Numbered from the stretch's first letter, positions 27,547 to 37,716 are shown. The stretch: DNA of 64,000 nt from Microcoleus sp. FACHB-672 (GCF_014695725.1 NZ_JACJOU010000007.1:310001-374000), one strand, 5' to 3'. Numbers and translations: made by a program. The notes: a model not told the origin generated them from the sequence alone.

Positions 27547-29628
27547 CTAGCCCCTAATTTGGCTTTGCTGTAGCTGTTCCCACAGTTGGTCTTGGCTGCG
27601 CGCCGGCTCTTTACAGGTTAAGCCCTGGCAAACAAGTCCAGCGATGCCTGCCGGCAAATCAGTCTGTTGGTGATAAACGGCACAAGGCAAATACTGAGCG
27701 TTTAGAGACGCAATAGAGTCACCGGCTGTGCGAATTAAGGTGTGATTTTGATACCAGTCGAGAGCCGTAAATAAGCTGGGACACGCTTGGGGTGAGCGGT
27801 TCATGATGCTGCTAAACGCCTGCAGCGTTTGCTCGGCTTTGTCGAGATATTCCAGGTTTTCGCTCAGCAGGGAGAGGCGAACTAAGTTGGCAATGGCGAT
27901 GCCGTTGGCTGCCGGTGTTGCGTTATCTGCATAACTGCGTTCACGAACCAATAATTCTTGACTGGAATCGTTCGGTGTATTGTAATAACCTCCCAGTTCA
28001 ATACTCCAGAAAAATTCGTCAAATTCTTCTTGAACTTTGAGGGCGTTTTCTAACCAGAACTTGGCAATCGGCAATTGTGCGACTTCTTCACGATTCCCCA
28101 TTCCCAGCGCAGCTTGATGCAGATCGAGCAAAGCTTTGATAAACAGGGCGTAATCTTCGGATTGTGCCATGACTGCCGACTGGCCATCGTAATTGAGCCG
28201 GTAGAAGCGCCCCTCAACCCATTGATGATCGAGGATGAATTGGGTGGCTTTTATGGCGAGTTGTAGGTATTCTGGCTGTTGAAGGATGGCACCGGCTCTG
28301 GCTAAACCTGAAATCATTAGGCTGTTCCAGGCGACAATCATTTTGGTATCGGTAACTGCCGGAATGCGACCCGGCCAGTTGAGGGTTTTGGCTTCTAGGT
28401 TATTCCGGGCTGGGGGAAAGGTTTCCAGAGAAGCCGGTGATCCGCCGTAGCGGCCTGCAAAGAGTTTTGCGAGGGCAGTTTCGACTGTGTGACTCAGTTT
28501 GCCGGCATCGCGTCTTTGCAAGACGTTGCGCCCTTCAAAATTGCCGCCGGCAGTTACGGTAAAGTGCTGTTGTAGTTCTGCGAGTTCTTCGCGGGTAAGC
28601 AACTGTTCGAGTTCGTTGAAACTCCAAACGTAAAAGTCGCCCTCCTCCGGTTCTACAGCATTTTGATCTGCAAAGCTGTCGGCATCTTGGGCGGCATAGA
28701 AATAACCTGCCGGCGCAGTCATTTCTCGCTTCAGCCATTGCACTGTGCCGGCGATCGCACGTTCAAAGGCCGGTTCTTGGATGCCCGCACTCCACAAATT
28801 CGCCAGATATTCCACAATCTGACCGTTATCGTAAAGCATTTTCTCGAAGTGAGGCACCGTCCAAGTCGGGTCAACGGTATAGCGGTGAAATCCGCCGGCA
28901 ACGTGGTCGTAAATGCCTCCTAAAGCCAAATCTAGCCCGCGTTGCGTGCAAACTTGTTTGGCGTCAGATTTGGAGTCAAAATTAAACCGAACCCCTCGCA
29001 GCACTAACTCTGCGTAAGGAATCATCGGGAAACTTGGCCCAGGATGTTTGGAAGCAATAACAGCCGTATTGGTTTCTAAACCCTTGTGCAACAAATCCTC
29101 ACTCAGTTGAGATGCCGGCAACACAGCAGACTGTTGCAGGTTCTCTAACATCTCTTCTTTTACTGAGCGTAATTTGGCTTTATCTACGTCATAAAACCGG
29201 CGAATTGCCTGTAATACTTGCAAAAATCCGGGGCGTCCGTAGCGGGGTTCTACGGGGAAGTAGGTGCCGCCGTAAAAGGGTACGAGTTCATCAGGGGTGA
29301 GAAAGACATTGAGGGGCCAACCTCCTTGACCCGACATCATCTGTAACGCTTGCATATACAAACTGTCGATATCTGGGCGTTCTTCGCGATCAACTTTAAT
29401 CGGAAGGAAATTGGCATTCATGTACTGTGCGATCGCATTGTCTGAAAAGGCTTCTCCTTCCATGACCGTGCACCAGTGGCAGCTAGAGTATCCAATGGAT
29501 AGGAAAACGGGTTTATTGTCGCGGCGGGCAGTTTCTAGGGCTTCGTCACTCCAGGGCCACCAATCGATTGGATTTTCAGCGTGTTTGCGGAGGTAAAGGC
29601 TTTGGGTTTGGGCGAGGCGATTTGACAT
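27547..29628 (-). CDS. Thioredoxin-domain protein, DUF255/YyaL (SPATA20) family
   Basis: 693 residues, the normal size for the family. The N-terminal thioredoxin-like domain begins [29 protein letters not shown] and has the redox motif SSCHWCTVM near residues 48-56; most relatives read [18 protein letters not shown] and [14 protein letters not shown] follow. The rest is a six-hairpin-like alpha/alpha barrel resembling N-acylglucosamine epimerase or glycosidase folds. The physiological role is not established. Monocistronic. Confidence 0.9.
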   Translation of the reverse strand: MSNRLAQTQSLYLRKHAENPIDWWPWSDEALETARRDNKPVFLSIGYSSCHWCTVMEGEAFSDNAIAQYMNANFLPIKVDREERPDIDSLYMQALQMMSGQGGWPLNVFLTPDELVPFYGGTYFPVEPRYGRPGFLQVLQAIRRFYDVDKAKLRSVKEEMLENLQQSAVLPASQLSEDLLHKGLETNTAVIASKHPGPSFPMIPYAELVLRGVRFNFDSKSDAKQVCTQRGLDLALGGIYDHVAGGFHRYTVDPTWTVPHFEKMLYDNGQIVEYLANLWSAGIQEPAFERAIAGTVQWLKREMTAPAGYFYAAQDADSFADQNAVEPEEGDFYVWSFNELEQLLTREELAELQQHFTVTAGGNFEGRNVLQRRDAGKLSHTVETALAKLFAGRYGGSPASLETFPPARNNLEAKTLNWPGRIPAVTDTKMIVAWNSLMISGLARAGAILQQPEYLQLAIKATQFILDHQWVEGRFYRLNYDGQSAVMAQSEDYALFIKALLDLHQAALGMGNREEVAQLPIAKFWLENALKVQEEFDEFFWSIELGGYYNTPNDSSQELLVRERSYADNATPAANGIAIANLVRLSLLSENLEYLDKAEQTLQAFSSIMNRSPQACPSLFTALDWYQNHTLIRTAGDSIASLNAQYLPCAVYHQQTDLPAGIAGLVCQGLTCKEPARSQDQLWEQLQQSQIRG

Positions 29629-29740
29629 AGTAAATAATGGCTAGAACTCAACAGATGCGTGGTTGCAATTTTGTCAGTCTAGCGTGAGTGCCGGCACCCT
29701 CACCTACTGCCGGCGATGGATGAATCATTGATACATTAAA

Positions 29741-29787
29741 ACAGCAAGAAGACTGAACGGACGCCCTCGCTTCAGTCTTCTTGCTGT
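29741..29787 (-). terminator. Strong terminator between two leftward genes
   Basis: A 17-bp perfect stem (29741-29757 with 29771-29787) around a 13-base loop. Read leftward, it is followed by TTTTAAT, placing it after the 269-aa gene at 29806. A TTTT also follows on the plus strand after an interruption. Confidence 0.85.
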
Positions 29788-29805
29788 CTGTTTTAGTCGG
29801 CTGCT

Positions 29806-30615
29806 TTAGAGGTTTTCTTGAACTGCGCCTCGAATTAAAGCCCGATCCCCCTCAAATTTTATGTCGTTTATTTTTAATCTTCCTAGAGAAAGTTCCAGGT
29901 TGATTTTTTGATTGAGTTGCTCTTGAGGAATTCCTAACTTTTGAGAAAGTTCTGAGAGCGTCATGCTCAAGTTTCCGACTTTGACTTTTGTATTATCATC
30001 AAACTTGAGCGTTCCCTGCTCTAGGCTTGGTTTTCCTTCAAGTGCAAGATAAACTTGCCGATTTTCCATAAACGGAAATGTTTGAATCGCCTTGTTAAAG
30101 GCAGTTCGTTCACCGGCAGCAAGTTGATCAGTCGGAATTTGTGAAATATTTAGGACAACGCCGGCTTCGATTGCTCCATTTTTTATCGTAGTCTTAAACC
30201 CTTCAGCGGATTCTAACAAAGGACTCGATCGAGCGTTTTCGACGAGATTAGAAACAACCAGCGTATTAAACTCGGTTGCATCAAGATTAATTGCTACGCT
30301 GTCTGGATCGAAAGTTTTGCCGGCAGCGGCATTTGCACTTCCAACAATGGGCTGCGTATTAAAAGGCGAGTCATTTTTAGGTTCTTCAAGAACCGGCTGA
30401 CTTTCTTTGGAAACTAGATAAGCATCTATTTTTCCTTCCAGTTGAGTTTTTGCTTCTTTAACTTCTTCTGGATTTTTGAAGTTTATCAGATTCGGGGAAG
30501 CTTGGGCTTGTTGCGTGTACCATTCCGGAAGATTTGTAAATTGCTGCCACTGGTAATAAACGATGCCGACGACACCAATACTTAAAGATAAAATTATCAG
30601 GCTAACTTTTTTCAC
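29806..30615 (-). CDS. Conserved-type exported or anchored protein of unknown function
   Basis: 269 residues, GTG start. The N-terminus KKVSLIILSLSIGVVGIVYYQW is a signal anchor, so the bulk is periplasmic. It has a low-complexity linker near residues 70-105 and a C-terminal mixed alpha/beta region with alternating hydrophobic strands (VYLALEGKPSLEQGTLKFDDNTKVKVGNLSMTLSEL). I do not recognise a named family. It is followed by a strong terminator and stands alone. Confidence 0.75.
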   Translation of the reverse strand: MKKVSLIILSLSIGVVGIVYYQWQQFTNLPEWYTQQAQASPNLINFKNPEEVKEAKTQLEGKIDAYLVSKESQPVLEEPKNDSPFNTQPIVGSANAAAGKTFDPDSVAINLDATEFNTLVVSNLVENARSSPLLESAEGFKTTIKNGAIEAGVVLNISQIPTDQLAAGERTAFNKAIQTFPFMENRQVYLALEGKPSLEQGTLKFDDNTKVKVGNLSMTLSELSQKLGIPQEQLNQKINLELSLGRLKINDIKFEGDRALIRGAVQENL

Positions 30616-30879
30616 GGCTTATTCTTTGTGTAGAAAGGAGTGCAATAAAATCCACCCTGATCGGCTACCTCAGCTATGATAGACTATTTTTATAAGATTC
30701 CGGTTCCCAGGGCTGAGTGGGGCTGACTGTTTAATTTTATGGAGAAAATATAGTGCCTGCCTTTAAAAATAAATGATAACTTTCACAGGTTTTATTAGTA
30801 AAATCAATTTTTATCAGCATCCCTCATAAGAAGTAGATTTTATACACAGATGCAGGTGCAACAAAGATTTAGCCGATTG

Positions 30880-31575
30880 TTACAGCGGACGCAACATTTC
30901 AGAAATCGTGAAGATATCAGCGGGAAATGCGAGCGATGAAATAGTGGAATGTTCCGGTAAAACTACCTCGCTTTGATAACCATCTTGAGCCGGCTCTCGA
31001 AAAACATGAAGCTGCCGGTTATTCACATCTAAAACCCAATAATCCGCAATACCAGACTTGGCATAGCTTTTGGCTTTCGTCTCGCAATCTGATTTGACAG
31101 TAGTATCTGCTATTTCAACGATTAAATAAATTTCTGAGGGCGTGGGATGATGATCGCCATAACGTAGCGCATCTCCAACGACGACGGCAATATCTGGTTC
31201 TGGTTCGGATAAATCATTTAACTGTATAGGCAGTTGCACTCTTACTAAAACCTGCGCTTCTAAGCGCTTCTCCAGCAACTTTTCTGTTAGCGTGACTGCC
31301 GTAGCGTGGGCGGTTCCCTGTGGACTCATCTTGGTAATTATTTGTCCTTCAATTAATTCGACACGTTCATTGGGTTGCAAAATTCCAACTTCTGCCATGC
31401 GATAGTATTCTGCAACAGTCCAAAGGCGAGGTTCGGCATTTGTATATTTCAGTAAAACTTGCCCTTCAAGCAGTTCGACGCGTTCATCTGGCTGCAAAAT
31501 TCCAACTTCTGCCATGCGATGATAGTCATGGACTGTAAAAAGACGAAGTGCTAAAGGTGTTTCTGTTGTCTGCAT
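30880..31575 (-). CDS. Uma2-family endonuclease (DUF820) with duplicated N-terminal segment
   Basis: About 231 residues from ATG 31575. The core has the Uma2 PD-(D/E)XK layout: VELIEGQIITKMSPQGTAHA, LSEPEPDIAVVVGD, EIYLIVEIADTTVKSD, KAKSYAKSGIADYWVLDV. The N-terminal element (F/W-TVxxYxRMAEVGILQPxERVELxEGQ) is present twice, 39 codons apart. The DNA is identical over 28 bases at 31376-31403 and 31493-31520, so this is a recent in-frame duplication. Uma2 proteins are very abundant in filamentous cyanobacteria, with unknown roles. It begins 5 bases after the upstream permease gene ends. Confidence 0.88.
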   Translation of the reverse strand: MQTTETPLALRLFTVHDYHRMAEVGILQPDERVELLEGQVLLKYTNAEPRLWTVAEYYRMAEVGILQPNERVELIEGQIITKMSPQGTAHATAVTLTEKLLEKRLEAQVLVRVQLPIQLNDLSEPEPDIAVVVGDALRYGDHHPTPSEIYLIVEIADTTVKSDCETKAKSYAKSGIADYWVLDVNNRQLHVFREPAQDGYQSEVVLPEHSTISSLAFPADIFTISEMLRPL

Positions 31576-31579
31576 TGTT

Positions 31580-32605
31580 TTAGTACCGAATTCGTGGATC
31601 GATATAGGCGTTGAGAATATCAATTACAATGCTAGCAATTACCACAATGCCGGCAAAAAACACGACAACGCCTTGAACAGTGGGGTAATCTCGCAAAGAA
31701 ATTGCTTCATAAAGACGGTTTGCTAATCCCGGCCAAGAGAAAGTAACTTCGGTCAAAATTGCCCCACCTAATAGGGATGCTAACGTTAATCCCAACACTG
31801 TAATAACTGGAATTAGGGCATTTTTTAGGGCGTGAGCAACGAGGATGCGAAATTCTGGAATTCCTCTTGCTCTTGCTGCTTCTACATAATCTGATCGCAG
31901 GGTTTGCTTGAGGTTGACGCGCACAATTCGCTCAAAAATGCCGCTGATGAGAATGCCTAAAGTAAGGCAAGGTAGGGTGAGATAGTGCAAGGCTGTGAAA
32001 AACTGAATGAGATTGCCACTTAGGAGACTGTCAATTGTGTAAATGCCGGTGGGACCGGCCGGCACCGGCACTGTTAAAGGAAAGCGCGTTCCTAAGGGAA
32101 ACCAGCCCAATTGCACGGCGAAAATGAGCTGTAATAGCATCCCCACCCAAAAGGCAGGAACTGAGTAGGTAATGATGCCAAACAGTCGGCCACCGGCATC
32201 GAGAGGGGTGTTGGGACGCGAAGCTGATATCATCCCAACTCCAATTCCCACGACGAGTGCGATCGCCATACTAAAAATGGCTAATTCTACTGTGGCTGGG
32301 AAGTAAGATTGAATAATGTCCCACACTTTTTGTCCACGACTTGTAAGAGAAGTTCCCAAATCAAACCGCAGCAGATTTCCCATGTAATTTAGGTATTGCT
32401 GCCACAAAGGGCCGGCTAAACCGAGTTGTTCTCGCATCGCCTCTTTGACCGCTTGTGGGGCTTTTGGGCCTAAAATAGCATCCACTGGATCGCCGGGAGT
32501 TGCACGTAGGAGCAAAAATACTAGAGAGGTAATTGTCCACAGCATCAAGGGTGCTAAAAGGATGCGGGTAACGATGTAGTATTGCAGTGCTTTGGAACGG
32601 GACAT
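31580..32605 (-). CDS. DppB/OppB-type ABC transporter permease
   Basis: 341 residues with about six membrane helices. Signatures are LLRATPGDPVDAILGPKAPQ after the first helix, FDLGTSLTSRGQKVWDIIQSYFPAT, and the EAA-like loop YVEAARARGIPEFRILVAHALKNALIPVITVLG. It forms half of an oligopeptide, dipeptide or nickel-type importer. Two candidate binding proteins lie directly upstream on the same strand, but no second permease (DppC) or ATPase is in the cluster, so those must be encoded elsewhere. Confidence 0.92.
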   Translation of the reverse strand: MSRSKALQYYIVTRILLAPLMLWTITSLVFLLLRATPGDPVDAILGPKAPQAVKEAMREQLGLAGPLWQQYLNYMGNLLRFDLGTSLTSRGQKVWDIIQSYFPATVELAIFSMAIALVVGIGVGMISASRPNTPLDAGGRLFGIITYSVPAFWVGMLLQLIFAVQLGWFPLGTRFPLTVPVPAGPTGIYTIDSLLSGNLIQFFTALHYLTLPCLTLGILISGIFERIVRVNLKQTLRSDYVEAARARGIPEFRILVAHALKNALIPVITVLGLTLASLLGGAILTEVTFSWPGLANRLYEAISLRDYPTVQGVVVFFAGIVVIASIVIDILNAYIDPRIRY

Positions 32606-32728
32606 TGGGAATTTTTGATTTTAGATTGGGGTTAATGATTCAGACAATAGTAGGGGCAGGTTTAGTAGAAATGCTTTTTAGGCCGGCAGATATTTTCTAG
32701 ACAAAACCCGCCCCTACCTGGGGAAAAA

Positions 32729-34378
32729 CTATTTCTTGATTGTCCAGAAAGGAACTCTTTGAGTCGGTTCTAAGCGAAGTCCCTCAATGCCTTTTTGAGC
32801 AAACAAGTATTCTTTACCTTCCCATAAGGGGATAAAAGGTACATCTTTGGCGAGAATATCTTGCAGTTCGCTAAAGATTTTTTGACGAGCTTGTGGGTTT
32901 TGTTCCTGACGTTGCTTGTCAATTAATTCGTTAACTCGTTCGTTGTAGTAGAACGAGCCTTGAGCTTTCGTTGAGCCGTCCTCACAACCTGTTGCTGCTG
33001 ACCCTTTCACACAATCCATGAACGGTTGAATGTAGTTATCAGGATCTAAAAAGTCGGGACTCCAATCTAGCAAAAACATGGGATAGATGCCTTTATCTAG
33101 ATTTTGGTAGGCAGTGGTGGATTCAACACTTTTCAGATCAATTTCCATCACGCCGCCTAATTTTTGCTGAACTGCCGCTTTGATCGTACTGGCGGCTAAT
33201 CCATCCGTGGTTAAGTTAGAGCGATACCAAAGCTCTAATCTTAGTGGGTTGCTTCTAGAGTAACCGGCTTTTGTAAGAGCTTCGTGAGCTTTAACCGCAT
33301 TGCCATCGCCATATTGGTCTTTAAAAACCGGCTTATAGGCATCTGGTAAGGTGAGAGGCACTAAACTGTGAAGCGGTTCGACTTGACCCCGAAAGACTCG
33401 CTCTTGCAACTGAGTTCGGTCAATAATTGCAGCGAGTGCTTGCCGCACTGCCACATTGTCTAATGGCTTTTCTTTGATGTTAAGGGTTAAGTAATAAATC
33501 CCATTACTGCGTCCCTCTAGCACCTGCCAACCGCCAGAACCGGCTTGCTTTTGTAAATCGGCAATTTGATCGAGATCGAGCGATTGGAAGGCAACATCCA
33601 CTGCGCGGGTGCGAAATCCATTGTACAAATTTGATGGACTTGTATAGCGTTGAATATCAATTCCTTTATTCGCCGGCTTCTCGCCCCAATACCGATCAAA
33701 AGCGTCTAATTTGATTGTCTCATTACTATAGTTAAGGGCTAATTGGTAAGGGCCGGTGCCAACAAATTTATCGCTAAATTTCCCCGCTCCAATTTCATAG
33801 GCTTTTGGCGATACTGCACAAGCTCCAAAAAATGTTAATAAATCGGGAAAGGCGGCAAAGGGTTTTTTCAACTTGATGGTTAATTCATACTCGCCGGTTG
33901 CCGCGACAGAATCCACCGTATCTGATAGCAATACGGAGGGGCTACCTTGGTTTTCAATAAACCGCTTGAGTGAAAACTCCATCGCTGCGGCATTGAAGGG
34001 TTCGCCATCGTGGAAAACGACACCCTGACGCAGGGGAATGGTGTAGGTTAAACCATCTTTACTAATTTTGGGCAACTCTGTGGCGAGTTGAGGTTTGAGA
34101 TCGGTGGTTCCCGACTCGTAGGTATAGAGGCGATCACCAAGGTTGTGAAGCAAGGTGGCGGCAGCAACTTCATAGGCATCAGCGGGGTCTAACGTGCGGA
34201 TCTTGGCGGTTGTGCCAATGCTAATGCGACCTGTATTGGTGCCGGTGTTTGCTGGGGTTGTTGACTGTTTTTGTCCGCAACTGACGGCGAGAAAACAGCA
34301 AATACAGAATAAACTAAGGAATTTTCCCATGAACCGCCACTGGCGTTGGGCAAACTTTGCGAGATATTTGTGCGACAT
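32729..34378 (-). CDS. Family 5 extracellular solute-binding lipoprotein (DppA/OppA type), copy 1
   Basis: About 549 residues. A lipoprotein signal peptide (FLSLFCICCFLAVSCGQ) gives a lipid-modified Cys. The SBP_bac_5 signature is clear (LATELPKISKDGLTYTIPLRQGVVFHDGEPFNAAAMEFSLKRF). It should capture peptides or related ligands in the periplasm. I chose ATG 34378 by alignment with the adjacent paralogue; ATG 34330 and a start at 34429 are alternatives. It is a tandem duplicate of the next gene and precedes the DppB-like permease by 123 bases. Confidence 0.9.
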   Translation of the reverse strand: MSHKYLAKFAQRQWRFMGKFLSLFCICCFLAVSCGQKQSTTPANTGTNTGRISIGTTAKIRTLDPADAYEVAAATLLHNLGDRLYTYESGTTDLKPQLATELPKISKDGLTYTIPLRQGVVFHDGEPFNAAAMEFSLKRFIENQGSPSVLLSDTVDSVAATGEYELTIKLKKPFAAFPDLLTFFGACAVSPKAYEIGAGKFSDKFVGTGPYQLALNYSNETIKLDAFDRYWGEKPANKGIDIQRYTSPSNLYNGFRTRAVDVAFQSLDLDQIADLQKQAGSGGWQVLEGRSNGIYYLTLNIKEKPLDNVAVRQALAAIIDRTQLQERVFRGQVEPLHSLVPLTLPDAYKPVFKDQYGDGNAVKAHEALTKAGYSRSNPLRLELWYRSNLTTDGLAASTIKAAVQQKLGGVMEIDLKSVESTTAYQNLDKGIYPMFLLDWSPDFLDPDNYIQPFMDCVKGSAATGCEDGSTKAQGSFYYNERVNELIDKQRQEQNPQARQKIFSELQDILAKDVPFIPLWEGKEYLFAQKGIEGLRLEPTQRVPFWTIKK

Positions 34379-34464
34379 TTCCCTAAAACCTATGCCTTGG
34401 AGTCTGAAGTCTAGTCGATAGTACGACATTCAGCAATCTCTGAGCTTATCAGCTTTTAGTTTTC

Positions 34465-36108
34465 CTAATTAGCTGAGGATTTGCGAATTGTCCACAGGGG
34501 TAACTGCTGAGTGGGATCGAGATGGATGCCGGTGATGCCTTTCTGGACAAAGGCGTAATCTTTGTTCTGCCAGAGAGGGATGTACGGGACATCTTGGGCG
34601 ATGATGTCCTGAATTTGGCTAAAAATTGCTTTGCGCCTTGGGGGGTTAAGTTCTTTTCGCTCTTGATCAATCAGCTGGTTGATGCGGTTGCTGTAATAAA
34701 ATGAACCGAGGGTTTGACTGCTTCCTAACCGGCAGCCGGCTTTGGGTGTGCCTTGGCTACAGGAAAGAAAGGGCTGAATGTAATTATCGGCGTCAAAAAA
34801 ATCTGGAAACCAGTCGAGTAAAAAGGTTTGGTAGATACCTTTTTCTAAGTTACTGAAAGCGGTTGCAGATTCTACGCTGTTGATTTCTAGTTGCAACCGT
34901 CCACCAAGTTGTTGTTGGGCAATTGCTTTCAGGGTGCCGGCAACCCTTGCTCTGATATTGGATTGAGAAGGATACCAAATTTCAAGTTTTAGGGGTTTTT
35001 CTGGGGTGTAACCGGCTTTTTGCAGCAGTTGTTTGGCTTTGGCGCTATCTGTGTCTCCGTAGCGTTCTTTAAAGGCTGGTTTGTGAACGTCAAACGTGGT
35101 GGGAATCATACTGTAAAGCGGTTCTGACTGTCCGTAACGGACACGATCAATCAGTAATTGCCGGTCAACAATTGCAGTGATCGCTTGTCTGATTTCTGGG
35201 TTATTTAAAGGCGGTTTGCTGGTGTTGAGTACCCAGTAGCTAACATAATTTCCTGGGGCGCTGATCGTCTGCCAACCTTGAGCCGGCGACTGCTTTTCTA
35301 AACTTTGAATTTGTTCGCTGTCGAGTTCTTGATAAGCGATATCGACTGCGCCGGTTGTAAATGCACTATAAAGATTGGCGGGACTGGTGAAAAATTGCAC
35401 GTCAACGCCTTGGTTGGCCGGTTTTTCTCCCCAATATTGCTCAAAAATATCTAATTTAAGGGAATCAGTCCCATAATTAACTAATTTATAAGGGCCGGTG
35501 CCGGCAAAGGTATCTGGCTTGAATTTGCCGGCACCCATTTCATAAGTTTTGGGGGAAACAGCACAAAGTCCGCTAAAGGTCAAGAGTGAGGGAAAGGCGG
35601 CAAACGGTTTTTTCAGTTGAATGGTTAATTCATACTCGCCGGTGGCTCGCACCGAGTCTACAATGTCTGCAAGCAAGGCTGAGGGGTTGCCCTGATTGTC
35701 CATGAACCGTTGCAGGGAAAATGCCATTGTTTTGGCGTCGAAGGGTGTGCCATCGTGGAAAACAACGCCTTTACGCACCGGCACGCGATAGGTTAAACCG
35801 TCTTTGCTAATTTTGGGTAAGGCTGTGGCGAGTTGCGGTTGAATCTCGGTTGTGCCCGGTTTGTAGGTGTAGAGGCGTTCGCCGAGGTTGCTGATCCAAG
35901 TGCTTGCTGCCTGTTCGTAGGCATCCGCGGGATCAATTGTGCGAATTTTTAAGGTTGTGCCGATGCTAATGCGCTGATTGCCGGCATTGGGTGTTCGATC
36001 TGCCGGTTTTTGAGTACAACTAAGAATGAGAAAACAGCAAATGCAGAATAAACAGAGGAATTGTCCAATTTGCTGCCACGGCTGGATCGATAGGCGTTGC
36101 CGGTTCAT
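34465..36108 (-). CDS. Family 5 extracellular solute-binding lipoprotein (DppA/OppA type), copy 2
   Basis: 547 residues, closely similar along its length to the gene downstream (identical stretches such as LPKISKDGLTY and ELTIQLKKPFAAFP, or near-identical). The lipobox is LILSCTQ. The ligand-contact loops differ between the copies (for example SNGIYYLTLNIKEKPLDN against GNYVSYWVLNTSKPPLNN), which suggests different ligand preference. It is the first gene of the leftward cluster of two binding proteins, one permease and Uma2. Confidence 0.9.
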   Translation of the reverse strand: MNRQRLSIQPWQQIGQFLCLFCICCFLILSCTQKPADRTPNAGNQRISIGTTLKIRTIDPADAYEQAASTWISNLGERLYTYKPGTTEIQPQLATALPKISKDGLTYRVPVRKGVVFHDGTPFDAKTMAFSLQRFMDNQGNPSALLADIVDSVRATGEYELTIQLKKPFAAFPSLLTFSGLCAVSPKTYEMGAGKFKPDTFAGTGPYKLVNYGTDSLKLDIFEQYWGEKPANQGVDVQFFTSPANLYSAFTTGAVDIAYQELDSEQIQSLEKQSPAQGWQTISAPGNYVSYWVLNTSKPPLNNPEIRQAITAIVDRQLLIDRVRYGQSEPLYSMIPTTFDVHKPAFKERYGDTDSAKAKQLLQKAGYTPEKPLKLEIWYPSQSNIRARVAGTLKAIAQQQLGGRLQLEINSVESATAFSNLEKGIYQTFLLDWFPDFFDADNYIQPFLSCSQGTPKAGCRLGSSQTLGSFYYSNRINQLIDQERKELNPPRRKAIFSQIQDIIAQDVPYIPLWQNKDYAFVQKGITGIHLDPTQQLPLWTIRKSSAN

Positions 36109-36357
36109 GGCGAAAGTGCCTTAATATTTGAGCGTTCACATTTAATCTTTACAATCTCACGAACCTATGCCACAAGTTGTAACTGCGAGGCATATTACCA
36201 TAGTTCATATTCTTGAAATCTATCCTTGGGAAGATTGAGAGTCAATACCATGTCAATGTAGATGTAGAGTAGATGCAAAGGTGGTTGGAGGATGCCGATT
36301 AGTCTAAATCTTCTAACAACCTGAAGCTTAAAAACTTACAAACTTGGAGAAGTCTCT

Positions 36358-36708
36358 ATGCAATCTATGCGCTTCAACCTACCTGTACGGCGTCTGTTTA
36401 GTGCTTTGATGGCCGTCTGCATTTGCGCTTTGATGTTCGTTTCCACCGCCTTCCCGGCTTTTGCCAACACCAGCAGCCCTACAAAAGGGGAAGATAAACT
36501 GTTAGGAATTGAGCGGAAGTCGCAAGAAGTGACTCTCTCAGACCCTTACTCGCTGGAAAAAACCCAGACCGAAGCAAATAAGGGTATCAATGAAGTTCAG
36601 GGAGATGCCGATCTTGACAAGATGATCACCCCTGAGAATACCACTGCTACCTCTGTTGAGGAGCAAGCGAAGAACTTTTTAGAAAAGGTCGTTGGTAAAG
36701 ACGACTAA
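36358..36708 (+). CDS. Small secreted protein of the cyanobacterial low-temperature-induced type
   Basis: 116 residues. The signal peptide ends near AFPAFA-NTSS. The mature part is about 80 residues, charged, and carries SLEKTQTEANKGINEVQGDADLDKMI and an amphipathic C-terminus. This pattern resembles small cyanobacterial proteins that databases label low-temperature-induced; I recall the pattern but cannot verify it here. GGAG lies about 10 bases before the ATG. A role in membrane or envelope stress is plausible but not demonstrated. Confidence 0.75.
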   Translation: MQSMRFNLPVRRLFSALMAVCICALMFVSTAFPAFANTSSPTKGEDKLLGIERKSQEVTLSDPYSLEKTQTEANKGINEVQGDADLDKMITPENTTATSVEEQAKNFLEKVVGKDD

Positions 36709-37110
36709 TCGTAATCTGTGCCGATTTTGTTAAAAATCTATACCAACTGAATTGAATCAGGTTTGGTAAACGTAACTAGAGCGCTAAGCAGTCAACAGGA
36801 GGTTTAAGCTAAGACTGTTAAGCAGCGGCACAAGTAGAGCCGGACGACACTGATTAGCGAAGCAGATCGGTATGAAAACCCCGACCTCAACGAAGCAGGT
36901 CGGGGATATTCATTTTTAATGATAAATAGGCAAATTTTAAATTGTTTAAACCGGCAGATTCTAGCTTGGATTTAACTGATCAAACTTATTCATTGATTTT
37001 TAAATAAACCGAATTGCCTGAATCAGGAGTTGCCGGCAGGGTTCACTTCATCACAACCTTGACTGAAGTTAACCAAAATGATAAAATTCATTTAGTTAAT
37101 TCACATCTTG
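36709..37110. other. Gene-free stretch before the first c-di-AMP riboswitch
   Basis: No ORF can be supported. The only clear element is the hairpin at 36879-36912. The stretch 36910-37110 is AT-rich and probably contains the promoter for the riboswitch-led permease gene. Confidence 0.5.
36879..36912 (+). terminator. Hairpin/terminator, possibly end of a small RNA
   Basis: Nine-base stem CCCCGACCT (36879-36887) and AGGTCGGGG (36897-36905), then an AT-rich tail. It is 170 bases past the preceding gene. It could end that mRNA or an independent small RNA spanning about 36730-36912; no promoter can be assigned. Confidence 0.6.
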
Positions 37111-37279
37111 TCAGCCTAATCCATTTTAGTTAACTTCAAGCAAAATTTACTTGAAGCCTAATAATGGAGCGGAGGAACCAAAAACCTTCTTTGGGGCTTA
37201 TCTTCTTGGGAAAACAGAAGAAGGGCACCTCTCAGCCCTAGCCCGTCAGCTAACTTCGCAGGCAATGAGAGGGGACTGA
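37111..37279 (+). promoter_or_regulatory. c-di-AMP riboswitch (ydaO/yuaA class) 1, upstream of NhaD-like permease
   Basis: The conserved blocks occur in order: CCTAATCC near the 5' end, GGAGCGGAGGAACCAA, TTTGGGGCTTATC, and CCCTAGCCCGTCAGCTAAC followed by TTCGCAGGC. These match the ydaO/yuaA consensus. The closing stem is TCAG-CCT (37111-37117) with AGG-GGA-CTGA (37270-37279). About 437 bases separate it from the permease start; a weak hairpin with TTTT at 37358-37387 may be the expression platform. In known examples c-di-AMP binding turns the downstream gene off. Confidence 0.9.
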
Positions 37280-37716
37280 AGAGACAGCATTTTTCCATCA
37301 AAAGTGGTCTGATCTCATCAGCTTCCCCGGCGCATTCCGGTGCGCTCAAATAAACTTAACATCCCCTCAAGAGCGAGCGGATGTTTTGCATAATTATCGG
37401 CTTTGAGCCAGGGAGGCTTTATGAGGTTTTATAGCATAGTCTTTAAGAGCTGTAGCCGCTGTAACTGTGTGGAGTGTAATAGAAATTTGCCCTGTGCTCT
37501 TGCGCGGCATTTGATTGTAAGACCAGCTAACAAATTTAATCGTTACCATCCTTGTTAGCATCAATCTTCAATCTTAATACCTACTGGCAAGCCGGCAACT
37601 AAAAATACTCGCGTTGCTCACAGGGCTACATCGCTTATGGGTTCTTTTCCAGATTGAAACTTGATACGGCAGAGAAATCGCTCCAGTCTGTTAAACCCAA
37701 CTTACTATTTAGCTCA
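37280..37716. other. Long leader between riboswitch 1 and the permease gene
   Basis: 437 bases with no supported gene. Two hairpins are visible: GCGCA...TGCGC at about 37331-37345 and AACATCC (37358-37364) with GGATGTT (37379-37385) followed by TT. The second is a candidate intrinsic terminator controlled by the aptamer. An upstream TTG at 37654 would extend the permease by 21 residues. Confidence 0.45.

Noticed and set aside
37158-37349. Minus-strand ORF over riboswitch 1
   Set aside because: The open frame lies almost wholly on the aptamer and leader; the conserved riboswitch blocks explain the sequence.
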